6,658 nt of DNA from an uncultured Chloroflexaceae bacterium (GTDB taxonomy: Bacteria > Chloroflexota > Chloroflexia > Chloroflexales > Chloroflexaceae). A program made the translations under genes and the position numbers. This document shows positions 1-6,400 of the stretch, piece by piece; the first letter of the stretch is position 1, and each line of letters opens with the position of its first letter. The DNA lies in the NCBI GenBank assembly GCA_937141995.1, contig CAKZQX010000319.1:1-6658 (forward strand). The letters are read 5' to 3'. Under the pieces are notes generated by a model that was not told where the DNA came from, ran no database searches, and worked only from the letters and a program-made list of their open reading frames with translations.

Positions 1-2278
1 TGTGGGCCTGGAGATAGTCACCTAGAAACACGGATGCCAGTCCACGTTCAAATAGCGCCAGCCCCCGTTCCCAGATATGCGGTGTAGCATGCAGCAACTC
101 AAGCGCCGGTTGGAAACAGGCACGGGCAGCACTGTAGCGGCCCATACCCATCAGCAGGATGCCCCGGTAGGTCAGCGCTTTACCGCACCAGACCGGCAGT
201 TGGGCCTCCGCTGCTGGTTCATCTGCAAGCGCCTGCTGCAGGACGGCGGTTAATCGGGCGTAGACCTGATCGCCTTCGGCCAGCCAGCCCCGGACATAGT
301 AGAAATAAGCGAGCACGAGCATAGCGCCGTCGAGCGCGACAAAGTGGTTGTGTGCTATCGCATAGCTCCAGGCGACGCGTATATTTTCAATATTGGCGGC
401 AACGTCATTGATTGCGGTCTGTTCGCGGGGACCATACAGGAAATCCCGGCGCTGCGCTAAAAAGAGGAGCCAGTAGTCGCTGTGGCGGCGTTGATACTCG
501 GCAAGCAGTTCTGGCCGGCGGACGAGCAGTTCGTTGAGATACTGGCGCAGCAGTTCGTGCAGACTGTACTGCTCCTCGGCATGGTAGCGCACTAGAGATT
601 TATCCTGCAGGGCCGCCAGGACCGGCAGAGTGGCCCCGGCAACCTGTTCGGCGGCTGCGCGCGGGAAGCTGCCCCGAAATATGGCGAGTCCCAGCAGCGT
701 ATCCTGTTCGACTTTATTGAGCAACTGCCAGGAGTGGTCAAACACGGCGCGCATACTGCGGTGGCGTTCGGGCACGGTACGCCGGCGCGTTGCCAGAATC
801 TCAAGCGTCTGCGCCAGTTCATGCACAATTGCTTCGCAGGACAACACGTTTACCCAGGTAGCCGCAAGTTCAATTGCCAGTGGAACGCCCTCAACCACCT
901 GGCAGAGCTGGGCAATTGCGGTCTGGTTATCGGCGTTCAGTGCAAAGGTATGCGTCGTCCGGGTGGCACACTGGACAAAGAGCTGGACAGCACTATACGC
1001 GCTGAGTTCTGTCTGGTGTGCGGGTGTCGGCAGTTCCAGGCCAGTCAGGTTAACCACCCACTCGCCCGGCAGGTTGAGCCGCTCGCGGGAGGTACACAGG
1101 AGCGTAATGCCGGGCGCGGTTGTCAGGATATCCGCCAGCAGGGCTACGGCATCCAGCAGATGTTCCAGGTTGTCGAGCAGCAGTAGCATACGCCGCATGC
1201 TGAGAAAACTCAGGAGTTGCGCGTGTACTTCACGCGTCCCCTGCGCCTGCAAGGGAAGAATGCCGGCGATAGTGGCCGCAATATGTTCAGGCGTGTCAAT
1301 GCTTGCCAGCGACACAAACCAGACACCGTCCGGATAGGCTTGCAGACAGAGGTGCGCCGCCTGGAGCGCCAGGCGGGTCTTGCCAATCCCGCCCAACCCG
1401 GTGATGGTCAGCAACCGGCAGTCGGGATGGTGCAATTGGGTTGTGATATGCGTCAGTTCGGCTTCACGCCCGATCAGTGGGCCTGTCGGGTGGGGTAGAT
1501 TGTGCGCTGCCGGCACACTGACGGCAGCCGCGTTGTTCGCCGGAACCAGATTGCCCTGGCGGATCTGCTCGTAGAGATCGCTGGTTGCAGCTTCGGGCTG
1601 GATGCCCAGTTCGGTTTCCAGCAACCGGCAGCAGGTGCGATACTGCTCCAGCGCGGCGCTCCGCTGATCCAGTGCGGTCAGCAGGCGCATCATCTGGCGA
1701 TGCGCCGCTTCATCCAGCGGGTCAAGTTCGAGCAGGCGTGCGGCGTACATCTGACCGGAGGCGTAGGATTGCTGGTCGTAGGCATGCTGCACCAGCCGAT
1801 GCAGCACCAGCCGGATCTGCTGCCGCCAGGCTTCCCGCTCGGTCGCCAGCCAGATATCAAACTCCGGGCAGTCCTTCAGATACAGTCCCTCCAGAAACTC
1901 ACCCCGGTAGAGGGCAGCGGCGGCAGCCAGCGAGTCGGCATCGTCGCGCTGGAGCAACGCGAGAAATGCCTGCGTATCACGCCAACAGTCCGCATCGGGA
2001 GAAAATCCGACGGTATGGCGGTCAGCGGTGAGCAACCCCGGCACCAGCGTGGCGAGGTTGTGCAGCACCACACTCAAGTTATTGCGCCCGCGCGTCTCGC
2101 TCTTGCTACTCCAGAAGAGATGGATGAGATGCTGGCGGTTCACCGACTGGTCACGCGTGGCAAGGTAACAGAGCAGTGCCGGCACCTTGGTCGACTCGTA
2201 ACCACGCACCGGTTGCTGGTTATGGCACACCTCAATCGGTCCAAGCAGACGGATGTGAAACTGTGACTGACCGGTCAT
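1..2278 (-). CDS. SARP-family transcriptional regulator with BTAD, NB-ARC ATPase and TPR-like regions (partial, C-terminus beyond window)
   Basis: This open frame has no stop over 759 codons and leaves the window at the left edge, so the C-terminus is missing. Residues 1-95 look like the OmpR-type winged helix of SARP activators, with an opening of the form F-H-I-R-L-L-G-P. Residues about 96-245 fit the helical bacterial transcriptional activation domain (BTAD), ending near LGIQPE (G225). After a linker, LIGREAEL (about 268-275) opens an NB-ARC/AP-ATPase module with P-loop GLGGIGKT (294-301), Walker B-like LLLLD (365-369), a TSRERL motif and the GVPLAIELA motif (464-472). A helical winged region follows, and residues 699-759 resemble TPR helices. 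In the AfsR-type family the ATPase/TPR part is thought to sense a signal and control DNA binding by the N-terminus. The ATG at 2278 was chosen because AGGAG lies 9 nt upstream and the SARP domain begins immediately. It is divergent from the beta-helix gene, its likely target. Family members are often near 1000 residues, so perhaps a quarter is missing. The inducing signal is unknown. Confidence 0.93.
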   Translation of the reverse strand, partial: MTGQSQFHIRLLGPIEVCHNQQPVRGYESTKVPALLCYLATRDQSVNRQHLIHLFWSSKSETRGRNNLSVVLHNLATLVPGLLTADRHTVGFSPDADCWRDTQAFLALLQRDDADSLAAAAALYRGEFLEGLYLKDCPEFDIWLATEREAWRQQIRLVLHRLVQHAYDQQSYASGQMYAARLLELDPLDEAAHRQMMRLLTALDQRSAALEQYRTCCRLLETELGIQPEAATSDLYEQIRQGNLVPANNAAAVSVPAAHNLPHPTGPLIGREAELTHITTQLHHPDCRLLTITGLGGIGKTRLALQAAHLCLQAYPDGVWFVSLASIDTPEHIAATIAGILPLQAQGTREVHAQLLSFLSMRRMLLLLDNLEHLLDAVALLADILTTAPGITLLCTSRERLNLPGEWVVNLTGLELPTPAHQTELSAYSAVQLFVQCATRTTHTFALNADNQTAIAQLCQVVEGVPLAIELAATWVNVLSCEAIVHELAQTLEILATRRRTVPERHRSMRAVFDHSWQLLNKVEQDTLLGLAIFRGSFPRAAAEQVAGATLPVLAALQDKSLVRYHAEEQYSLHELLRQYLNELLVRRPELLAEYQRRHSDYWLLFLAQRRDFLYGPREQTAINDVAANIENIRVAWSYAIAHNHFVALDGAMLVLAYFYYVRGWLAEGDQVYARLTAVLQQALADEPAAEAQLPVWCGKALTYRGILLMGMGRYSAARACFQPALELLHATPHIWERGLALFERGLASVFLGDYLQAH

Positions 2279-2287
2279 AGCTGCGTG

Positions 2288-2292
2288 CTCCT
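2288..2292 (-). promoter_or_regulatory. Ribosome binding site of the SARP regulator
   Basis: AGGAG on the minus strand lies 9 nt before the ATG at 2278. It supports that codon as the start. Confidence 0.75.
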
Positions 2293-2341
2293 GGTTTATT
2301 CTTCTTTTGCTGGTTGTTCCCCAGATTCTGATGTAACGACC

Positions 2342-2370
2342 ATTTTACCATTTTTCGCTCGCCTCCTCAG
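2342..2370 (-). promoter_or_regulatory. Candidate promoter of the SARP regulator
   Basis: Read on the minus strand, TAAAAT (2342-2347) matches five of six bases of the sigma-70 -10 consensus. Exactly 17 bp upstream is CTGAGG (2365-2370), a weak -35 matching three of six bases. The weak -35 coincides with the outermost heptamer of the putative SARP operator, so a regulator bound there could either help or block its own transcription. The predicted leader is about 60 nt. The -10 is convincing; the -35 and any autoregulation are inference. Confidence 0.45.
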
Positions 2371-2393
2371 CGCTACCTAAGAGTTTCCTAAGA
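2365..2393 (+). promoter_or_regulatory. Putative SARP operator: three heptamer direct repeats at 11-bp spacing
   Basis: CCTAAGA occurs at 2376-2382 and again at 2387-2393, separated by 4 bp. A degenerate copy, CCTCAGC (5 of 7 matches), lies exactly one more 11-bp step upstream at 2365-2371. All three therefore lie on the same face of the helix. Characterised SARPs (ActII-ORF4, DnrI, AfsR) bind heptamer direct repeats with 11-bp periodicity, the last ending about 8 bp before the -10. Here the last repeat ends 9 bp before the candidate -10 at 2403. A SARP gene lies immediately alongside. The repeat pattern is seen directly; that this regulator binds it is inferred. Confidence 0.62.
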
Positions 2394-2402
2394 CCAACTT
2401 TG

Positions 2403-2408
2403 CATAGT
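2403..2408 (+). promoter_or_regulatory. Candidate -10 element of the beta-helix gene
   Basis: CATAGT matches four of six bases of TATAAT. No usable -35 hexamer lies 16-18 bp upstream: at 17 bp the sequence is AGAGTT, within the heptamer repeats. A missing -35 replaced by activator sites is typical of SARP-dependent promoters. Transcription would start near 2415, giving a leader of about 65-70 nt. A second CATAG occurs 8 bp downstream (2411), so the exact element is uncertain. Confidence 0.4.
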
Positions 2409-2429
2409 TACATAGCACCTTTCTTCCGC

Positions 2430-2454
2430 TCTTCGAGCCACTCTGGCTTGAAGA
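2430..2454 (+). promoter_or_regulatory. Leader hairpin upstream of the beta-helix gene
   Basis: An 11-bp stem with one G·U pair (2430-2440 with 2444-2454) closes a 3-nt CTC loop. It would fall in the 5' leader, ending 14 nt before the Shine-Dalgarno sequence. There is no T-tract after it, so it is not an obvious attenuator. It may protect the 5' end of the mRNA or mean nothing. Confidence 0.35.
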
Positions 2455-2468
2455 ACTTACAACTTACC

Positions 2469-2474
2469 AGGAGG
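2469..2474 (+). promoter_or_regulatory. Ribosome binding site of the beta-helix gene
   Basis: A full AGGAGG lies 7 nt before the ATG at 2482. It fixes this start and predicts efficient translation. Confidence 0.85.
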
Positions 2475-2481
2475 AATCTCG

Positions 2482-4872
2482 ATGCAACGAACCTACACAC
2501 CTTACGACGGGCGGTATCTGATTGTGGGTGGCCTCATCTTGCTGTTGCTGGCGAGCGCGCTCTACCGGCCGGCTGCCGTCCACGCAACTGAGATGACGGT
2601 CAGCATCACGCAGGATCTTGTCACCACTGCTGACCTGGAATGCTCGCTGCGGGAAGCGATTCTGGAAGCCAACGATGCCGGGGCGCTGGGGCTTGCCGGC
2701 GAGTGCCCCCAGGGCAGCGACACCCAGACTGACACGATTATCCTGGCAAATGGCGAGGTTTACGCCCTGACGATTGCCGGCGATGACAATAGTGCAGCCC
2801 AGGGCGACCTGGATATTGCCAACAACACGGCTGAACTGGACCTGATCATCACAACGGTCAACCCGGATGGTGACCCGGCGGTGATTAGTGCCGGCGGGAA
2901 CAGCGGGATTAATGATCGGGTGTTGCAGATTTTGTCGGGCGCAAATGTGCGGATCGAGAATGTGATCATCAGTGGCGGCTACGTGGCACTCAACGGTGGT
3001 GGCATCTTCAACAATGGTACGCTGGAACTGAGCAGTGTCACGGTGAGCAACAATCAGGTAACGGATGCGACGTTCGAGGGCGGCGGCATCTATAACCTCG
3101 GCAGCCTGATCCTGGATAGCAGCAGCGTGGAGACGAACCGGGTTACCGGCGTCGGTGGCGGCGAGGGCGGCGGCGGTATCTCCAACCGGGGCGGTACGCT
3201 GACGATCCAGAACAGCAGCAGCATCAGTGACAATATCATTGATGGCAATGGTAACGGCGCGGGCCTGCTGAATATTGGTGGCACTGTCAACATTGCCAAC
3301 TCAGCCGTGGAGACCAATTGGATTACGGTTGACGGCAACGGGAGCGGTATCTTCAATCGCACGGAGGGCGAAGATATTGGTCTGCTGACGCTTAATACGG
3401 TGACTATCGACAACAACACCATTGATGGTACCGGCAGCGGCGTAGGGCTCTACAACGATAGTGGCAGTGTTTCCGGTGAAGCGGTGACGATCAGCAACAA
3501 CACGGCCGGTAACGGCGACGGTGGCGGTATTTTCAACCAGGGCAATACCGAGGGCAACGGGAGCCTGGCCCTGACTGCCGCCAGCATCACCAGCAACAGT
3601 GCCTCGGGGGTCGGCGGTGGCATGCGTAACCAGGGTGGCAGTGTCAACCTGACCGACACGAGCGTCCGGTTGAATACGGCGGCGAGCGGCGGCGGGCTGT
3701 ACAATGACGGCTTTATCGGCGCGAACGGGCAGATGACACTCAACAATGTCGTTATCGAAACGAACACGGCCGGCAATGGCAACGGCGGCGGGTTATTCGG
3801 CAATGTGCTTGGCAGCATCAGCCTGAGCAATGGCAGCCGCATCAGCGAGGGCAATAGCGCGCAAGGAGCCGCGCCCGCCGGCAACGGTGGCGGTGTCTAC
3901 ATTGGGGGTGGCACGCTCAGTGTTGACAACAGCTCTATCTTTGGCAACAGTGCGCAGCAGGCGGGTGGCGGCATCTACATCAACGCTACTGGCGCAGTGA
4001 CAATTGAGAACGGCAGCGAGATTGGCCGGGCAAGCCTGCCCAATGTTGCCGGCAGCGGCAGCGGCGGCGGAATCCACAATGAGGGTACCCTTGCGGTCCA
4101 GAACAGTGTAGTGCAGTATAACGGCACGAACCCGGCAGGCGATACACTTGAAGCCACTGGCGGCGGTATTCACAACGCGGGCAGCCTTGAGTTGCGCAGC
4201 AGCACCGTCACTGGTAATACCACCGGCGACGGCACCCTGGGCCACGGCGGCGGGCTCTACAGCGCCACAACCAGCAGCAACGTGGTAGTCAACAGCACCA
4301 TCAGCGGTAATCGTACAGGTGCGAATGCCGGTGGTGGTGGTATTTATAACGTCAGTACCAGTTTCACGCTGCTATTCAGCACTATCACGAACAATGAAAC
4401 CTCAACAATCGGTGGCGGCTTTTTTGCAGTACCGAACTCATCGGCTGTGCTGCGGGGAAATATCCTGGCCGGCAATAGTGCCAATACCAACCCGAACTGC
4501 TCTGCACAGCCAGGGGGAATGGTATCGGCGGGGTACAACCTGGTCGCAAATAATACGGGGTGCAGCGAGAACTTCCCGATTGATGTTGTCACCGATCTGG
4601 TAGGTACCGCCGATGCACCGCTTGACCCGCTGCTGGGCGAACTGGCAGACAATGGTGGCCTGACGCCAACCCATGCGCTGCTGGAGGGGAGCCCGGCGAT
4701 TGACACCCTTACCGACATTGGCCCGCTCGAAATCGAAGTATGTGCCGCACTCGACAACAGTCCCATCGCGCAAGACCAGCGCGGCATTGAGCGCCCGCAG
4801 CGCAACACCTGCGACATCGGTGCGTTTGAAGCGGAGCCAGTACGCGTTTATTTGCCGTTGATCAATAAATAA
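2482..4872 (+). CDS. Secreted right-handed beta-helix protein with CSLREA and choice-of-anchor Q domains
   Basis: The 796-residue product begins with a signal peptide: hydrophobic core at about 12-27 and probable cleavage after AVHA (A35). The CSLREA motif starts at C54 (CSLREAI...AN), typical of the N-terminal cap of secreted beta-helix proteins. From about residue 140 to 650 there are 17 turns carrying a GGG-[IL]-[YF]-N-like motif, at residues 172, 200, 230, 259, 287, 320, 347, 378, 403, 435, 469, 495, 528, 560, 589, 618 and 644, averaging 29.5 residues per step. This is the pattern of PMP-like/pectin-lyase-fold parallel beta-helices. The C-terminal part (about 665-785) resembles the choice-of-anchor Q domain, with DNGGLTPTHALL, GSPAID, DQRG and CDIGAFE. 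The protein ends in RVYLPLINK with no membrane helix or LPxTG. I see no catalytic residues, so an adhesin or surface-structural role is more likely than an enzyme. The repeats are glycine, serine and asparagine rich, and cysteines are confined to the two end regions. Expression is probably controlled by the divergent SARP gene. Confidence 0.93.
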   Translation: MQRTYTPYDGRYLIVGGLILLLLASALYRPAAVHATEMTVSITQDLVTTADLECSLREAILEANDAGALGLAGECPQGSDTQTDTIILANGEVYALTIAGDDNSAAQGDLDIANNTAELDLIITTVNPDGDPAVISAGGNSGINDRVLQILSGANVRIENVIISGGYVALNGGGIFNNGTLELSSVTVSNNQVTDATFEGGGIYNLGSLILDSSSVETNRVTGVGGGEGGGGISNRGGTLTIQNSSSISDNIIDGNGNGAGLLNIGGTVNIANSAVETNWITVDGNGSGIFNRTEGEDIGLLTLNTVTIDNNTIDGTGSGVGLYNDSGSVSGEAVTISNNTAGNGDGGGIFNQGNTEGNGSLALTAASITSNSASGVGGGMRNQGGSVNLTDTSVRLNTAASGGGLYNDGFIGANGQMTLNNVVIETNTAGNGNGGGLFGNVLGSISLSNGSRISEGNSAQGAAPAGNGGGVYIGGGTLSVDNSSIFGNSAQQAGGGIYINATGAVTIENGSEIGRASLPNVAGSGSGGGIHNEGTLAVQNSVVQYNGTNPAGDTLEATGGGIHNAGSLELRSSTVTGNTTGDGTLGHGGGLYSATTSSNVVVNSTISGNRTGANAGGGGIYNVSTSFTLLFSTITNNETSTIGGGFFAVPNSSAVLRGNILAGNSANTNPNCSAQPGGMVSAGYNLVANNTGCSENFPIDVVTDLVGTADAPLDPLLGELADNGGLTPTHALLEGSPAIDTLTDIGPLEIEVCAALDNSPIAQDQRGIERPQRNTCDIGAFEAEPVRVYLPLINK

Positions 4873-4955
4873 CCCGAGGTACGCAGTGGGAGTTTAGACC
4901 ACAAACAGCACGAAACGAGCGAAAAGCGCGAAACGGCCAATGCCGGCATGCAGCA

Positions 4956-4984
4956 GCCGATCCCGCGTTTGACGGGGGATCGGC
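4956..4984. terminator. Stem-loop after the beta-helix gene
   Basis: GCCGATCCC (4956-4964) pairs perfectly with GGGATCGGC (4976-4984) around an 11-nt loop. It lies 83 bp after the stop codon of the beta-helix gene. There is no T-tract on either side, so it may be a 3' end stabiliser rather than an intrinsic terminator. The preceding 80 bp contain only a short palindrome (ATGCCGGCAT, 4940-4949) and two similar decamers, GCACGAAACG and GCGCGAAACG. Confidence 0.4.
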
Positions 4985-5002
4985 CTCCGGCAGGGAAGAT
5001 GC

Positions 5003-5057
5003 CCACACTTTGCACAAAACCGTTGCCCTAAGAGCAACGGTTTTGTGCAAAGTGTGG
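5003..5057. terminator. Perfect 24-bp inverted repeat, likely bidirectional terminator
   Basis: Positions 5003-5026 and 5034-5057 are exact reverse complements around the 7-nt loop CCTAAGA. The loop-proximal core CCGTTGC/GCAACGG is a GC-rich 7-bp stem, preceded by AAAA and followed by TTTTGTG on both strands. Either transcript therefore forms a GC stem followed by a short U-tract. It lies between two convergent genes, 130 bp after one stop and 15 bp after the other, as expected for a shared terminator. The stem is longer than a terminator needs, so an origin as a repeat element cannot be excluded. Confidence 0.68.
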
Positions 5058-5072
5058 ATGGATTTCCGTCAA

Positions 5073-5972
5073 CTAGCCCAGCGTGCGGCGGCGCAGCAGC
5101 AGCGCGCCCAGCCCGACCAGCAACAGGGCACCCAGCGCCAGCAGCGTCAGCGGTGATGTTGTACCCTCGGAGGTCGTCGGCAGCGTCGAAGGTGCGCCGG
5201 CGGCGGGAGCCGTGGTGGGGGCCGGAGCAGCCGTGGCGGCCGGCTCTTCCGTAGCGGCCTCCTCAGGTGCTTCGGTCGGCTCCTCTTGCTGGGCCGGAGC
5301 AGCCGCACCCACCGGTGGCGTGAGAACTTCCGGCGTAATCGTATCCAGGGTGTTGGTCGCCGCTACATCGTAGATCGTCCCGGCATCCAGCGCTGTACCC
5401 GTCAGATCAATCACAACCGTGTCATCACCGGACGGAGTGACAACCAGATCGTAGGTGTCCGCCGGAACCTCCAGGTAGTCACTGGCGTTCGGGAACTCCA
5501 GGCCGGAGATCAGCGTATCGCCACCCTGCACACTCACATCGACAGCCGGGGCATCGGGGACGAGGTGTAACACACGTACCTTGACCTGACCATCCGCCGG
5601 AGCGCTCAGATCATCGACAAACACCGTCGGCTGAATGTTTTCGAGCAGACCGGTGGCGGCCACGGTGTAGGCCATGCCTGCCTCCAGCGTCGCGGTGGTG
5701 TCAATCACGGACGACTCGGCCGCCTCGCCGGACGGAGCCACCTGGAAGCGATGCTCACCCGGGGCCAGTTCCAGATAATCACTGGCAGCAAAGAAGGGCA
5801 CATCGGTCAACACACGATTGCCATCAACAAAGACATCAACGGCGGGAGCATCCGGGGAGGCGTGGATCACACGCACCCGGGCGTTTTCTGCCTGAGCAAA
5901 GGTGTTCGGGATCACGACCAGACTAAGGACGAGTGCCAATGCACTCAGGACGAACAGTTTACCTGCCTTCAT
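5073..5972 (-). CDS. Secreted cell-surface protein with two DUF4397 domains and an LPxTG-like C-terminal anchor
   Basis: The 299-residue product starts with a signal peptide (lysines 2 and 5, hydrophobic 6-21, probable cleavage after AQA, A28). Two DUF4397 domains follow at about 31-121 and 130-220. Each opens with VRV-[IL]-H, then PDAPAVDV (40-47 and 139-146), and contains ASDYLE and PSG. The two copies are clearly homologous. Residues about 222-262 form a stalk rich in Ala, Pro, Thr and Glu. The end is built like a sortase anchor: LPTTS at 264-268, a hydrophobic helix at about 274-293, and RRR at 294-296. The usual Gly of LPxTG is Ser, so sortase processing is uncertain and the protein may simply stay membrane-anchored. 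DUF4397 has no assigned biochemical activity. The start at 5972 is preferred over an in-frame ATG nine codons upstream because AGGAGG lies 7 nt before it and the signal peptide then begins normally. It is convergent with the beta-helix gene and has its own promoter. Confidence 0.93.
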   Translation of the reverse strand: MKAGKLFVLSALALVLSLVVIPNTFAQAENARVRVIHASPDAPAVDVFVDGNRVLTDVPFFAASDYLELAPGEHRFQVAPSGEAAESSVIDTTATLEAGMAYTVAATGLLENIQPTVFVDDLSAPADGQVKVRVLHLVPDAPAVDVSVQGGDTLISGLEFPNASDYLEVPADTYDLVVTPSGDDTVVIDLTGTALDAGTIYDVAATNTLDTITPEVLTPPVGAAAPAQQEEPTEAPEEAATEEPAATAAPAPTTAPAAGAPSTLPTTSEGTTSPLTLLALGALLLVGLGALLLRRRTLG

Positions 5973-5979
5973 AGTAAAA

Positions 5980-5985
5980 CCTCCT
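5980..5985 (-). promoter_or_regulatory. Ribosome binding site of the DUF4397 gene; decides the start
   Basis: AGGAGG on the minus strand lies 7 nt before the ATG at 5972. The alternative ATG at 5999 would put this site inside the coding region and add nine residues ahead of the signal peptide. Confidence 0.85.
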
Positions 5986-6013
5986 GTTAAACTCTCCAAG
6001 AAACCTTCGTTAC

Positions 6014-6042
6014 AGTAGACCAGACTTCTTGATGCTTGTCAA
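6014..6042 (-). promoter_or_regulatory. Sigma-70 type promoter of the DUF4397 gene
   Basis: On the minus strand there is a perfect -35, TTGACA (6037-6042), an exact 17-bp spacer, and TCTACT (6014-6019), which matches four of six -10 bases. Transcription should begin near 6007, giving a leader of about 35 nt that includes the ribosome binding site. Confidence 0.7.
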
Positions 6043-6047
6043 GTATT

Positions 6048-6075
6048 TGCACAAGACATGCACAGGTCTGACCTG
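6048..6075 (-). promoter_or_regulatory. Candidate operator region upstream of the DUF4397 promoter
   Basis: On the minus strand TGTGCA occurs twice (6059-6064 and 6048-6053), 11 bp apart, and the -35 TTGACA follows at the next 11-bp step. Overlapping the outer copy is a 13-bp perfect dyad, CAGGTCTGACCTG (6063-6075), centred on one T. Phased direct repeats next to a -35 suggest an activator of OmpR/SARP-like architecture, and the dyad suggests a dimeric regulator. The sequences differ from the CCTAAGA heptamers at 2376, so a different regulator is implied if these are real. Short motifs like these can occur by chance. Confidence 0.35.
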
Positions 6076-6180
6076 CTATGCTATCATCTACGCAGCAGTG
6101 CCGCGGATGGATGTATGCGGGATGGAGAAATGAAAAAAGTCGGAGTATTATGAAGACATTGTGTGACCGCATCAGGCACA

Positions 6181-6210
6181 ACAACCTTGGACAGCACAAC
6201 CTTGGACAGC
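6181..6210. repeat. 15-bp perfect tandem duplication
   Basis: ACAACCTTGGACAGC is present twice head to tail (6181-6195 and 6196-6210). There are only two copies and no further structure, so it is probably a slippage product in non-coding DNA. Confidence 0.85.
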
Positions 6211-6299
6211 GCGCATAATGCCATGCAACCGGGGATCACTTCCTGCCGTGCTCCATGCGTAGAAAGACTGCATAAACTATGCCACGGCGCGGCGGGATA

Positions 6300-6330
6300 A
6301 ACCCGGCGACCTGGAGGAGTTTGCCGGGTT
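6300..6330. repeat. 8-bp hairpin around a GGAGGAG loop
   Basis: AACCCGGC (6300-6307) pairs with GCCGGGTT (6323-6330). The 15-nt loop contains GGAGGAG (6313-6319), and an ATG follows directly at 6331. The frame from that ATG is 65 codons of unrecognised sequence running into the MITE-like element, so I do not read this as a translation control site with any confidence. Confidence 0.3.
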
Positions 6331-6400
6331 ATGCCGGGATTTGCGCAACCCAATGCAAGCGGAATGGGATATTATTTTGACAAAAAAGTTGACTCCTTAA

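Larger units (their letters stand above)
6076..6396. other. Intergenic stretch without a recognisable gene
   Basis: No frame here combines a good ribosome binding site with a plausible protein, and no tRNA-like or CRISPR-like pattern is visible. It contains a 15-bp tandem duplication (6181-6210) and a short hairpin (6300-6330). A seven-codon frame at 6130-6153 (ATG AAA AAA ... TGA) has no properly spaced ribosome binding site. Confidence 0.6.

Noticed and set aside
1502..2266. 254-codon plus-strand frame opposite the regulator
   Set aside because: The minus strand in this stretch encodes recognisable winged-helix and BTAD sequence continuous with the ATPase motifs. The plus frame is its antisense shadow.
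3090..4245. Several 110-150-codon minus-strand frames opposite the beta-helix gene
   Set aside because: They are low-complexity antisense readings of the glycine-rich repeats (runs of Pro, Leu and Ala) without start signals.
5972..5999. Upstream ATG at 5999 as the start of the DUF4397 gene
   Set aside because: It would place the AGGAGG site inside the gene and extend the signal peptide with an atypical acidic stretch. The ATG at 5972 has ideal spacing.
5009..6054. The nonamer TTTGCACAA occurs in both arms of the 24-bp inverted repeat and again at 6046-6054
   Set aside because: Two of the three copies follow from the inverted repeat itself, so this is one additional match of 9 bp, which chance can explain.
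6130..6153. Seven-codon frame (M-K-K-V-G-V-L) that might be a leader peptide
   Set aside because: The only GGAG lies 2 nt from the ATG, no downstream gene follows, and there is no attenuator-like structure.
6084..6353. 89-codon minus-strand frame in the right intergenic region
   Set aside because: There is no ribosome binding site that I can support, the composition is not protein-like, and it simply reads through the 15-bp duplication (repeated LSKVV).
6377..6382. TTGACA on the plus strand as a -35 element
   Set aside because: No acceptable -10 lies 16-18 bp downstream and no gene follows.
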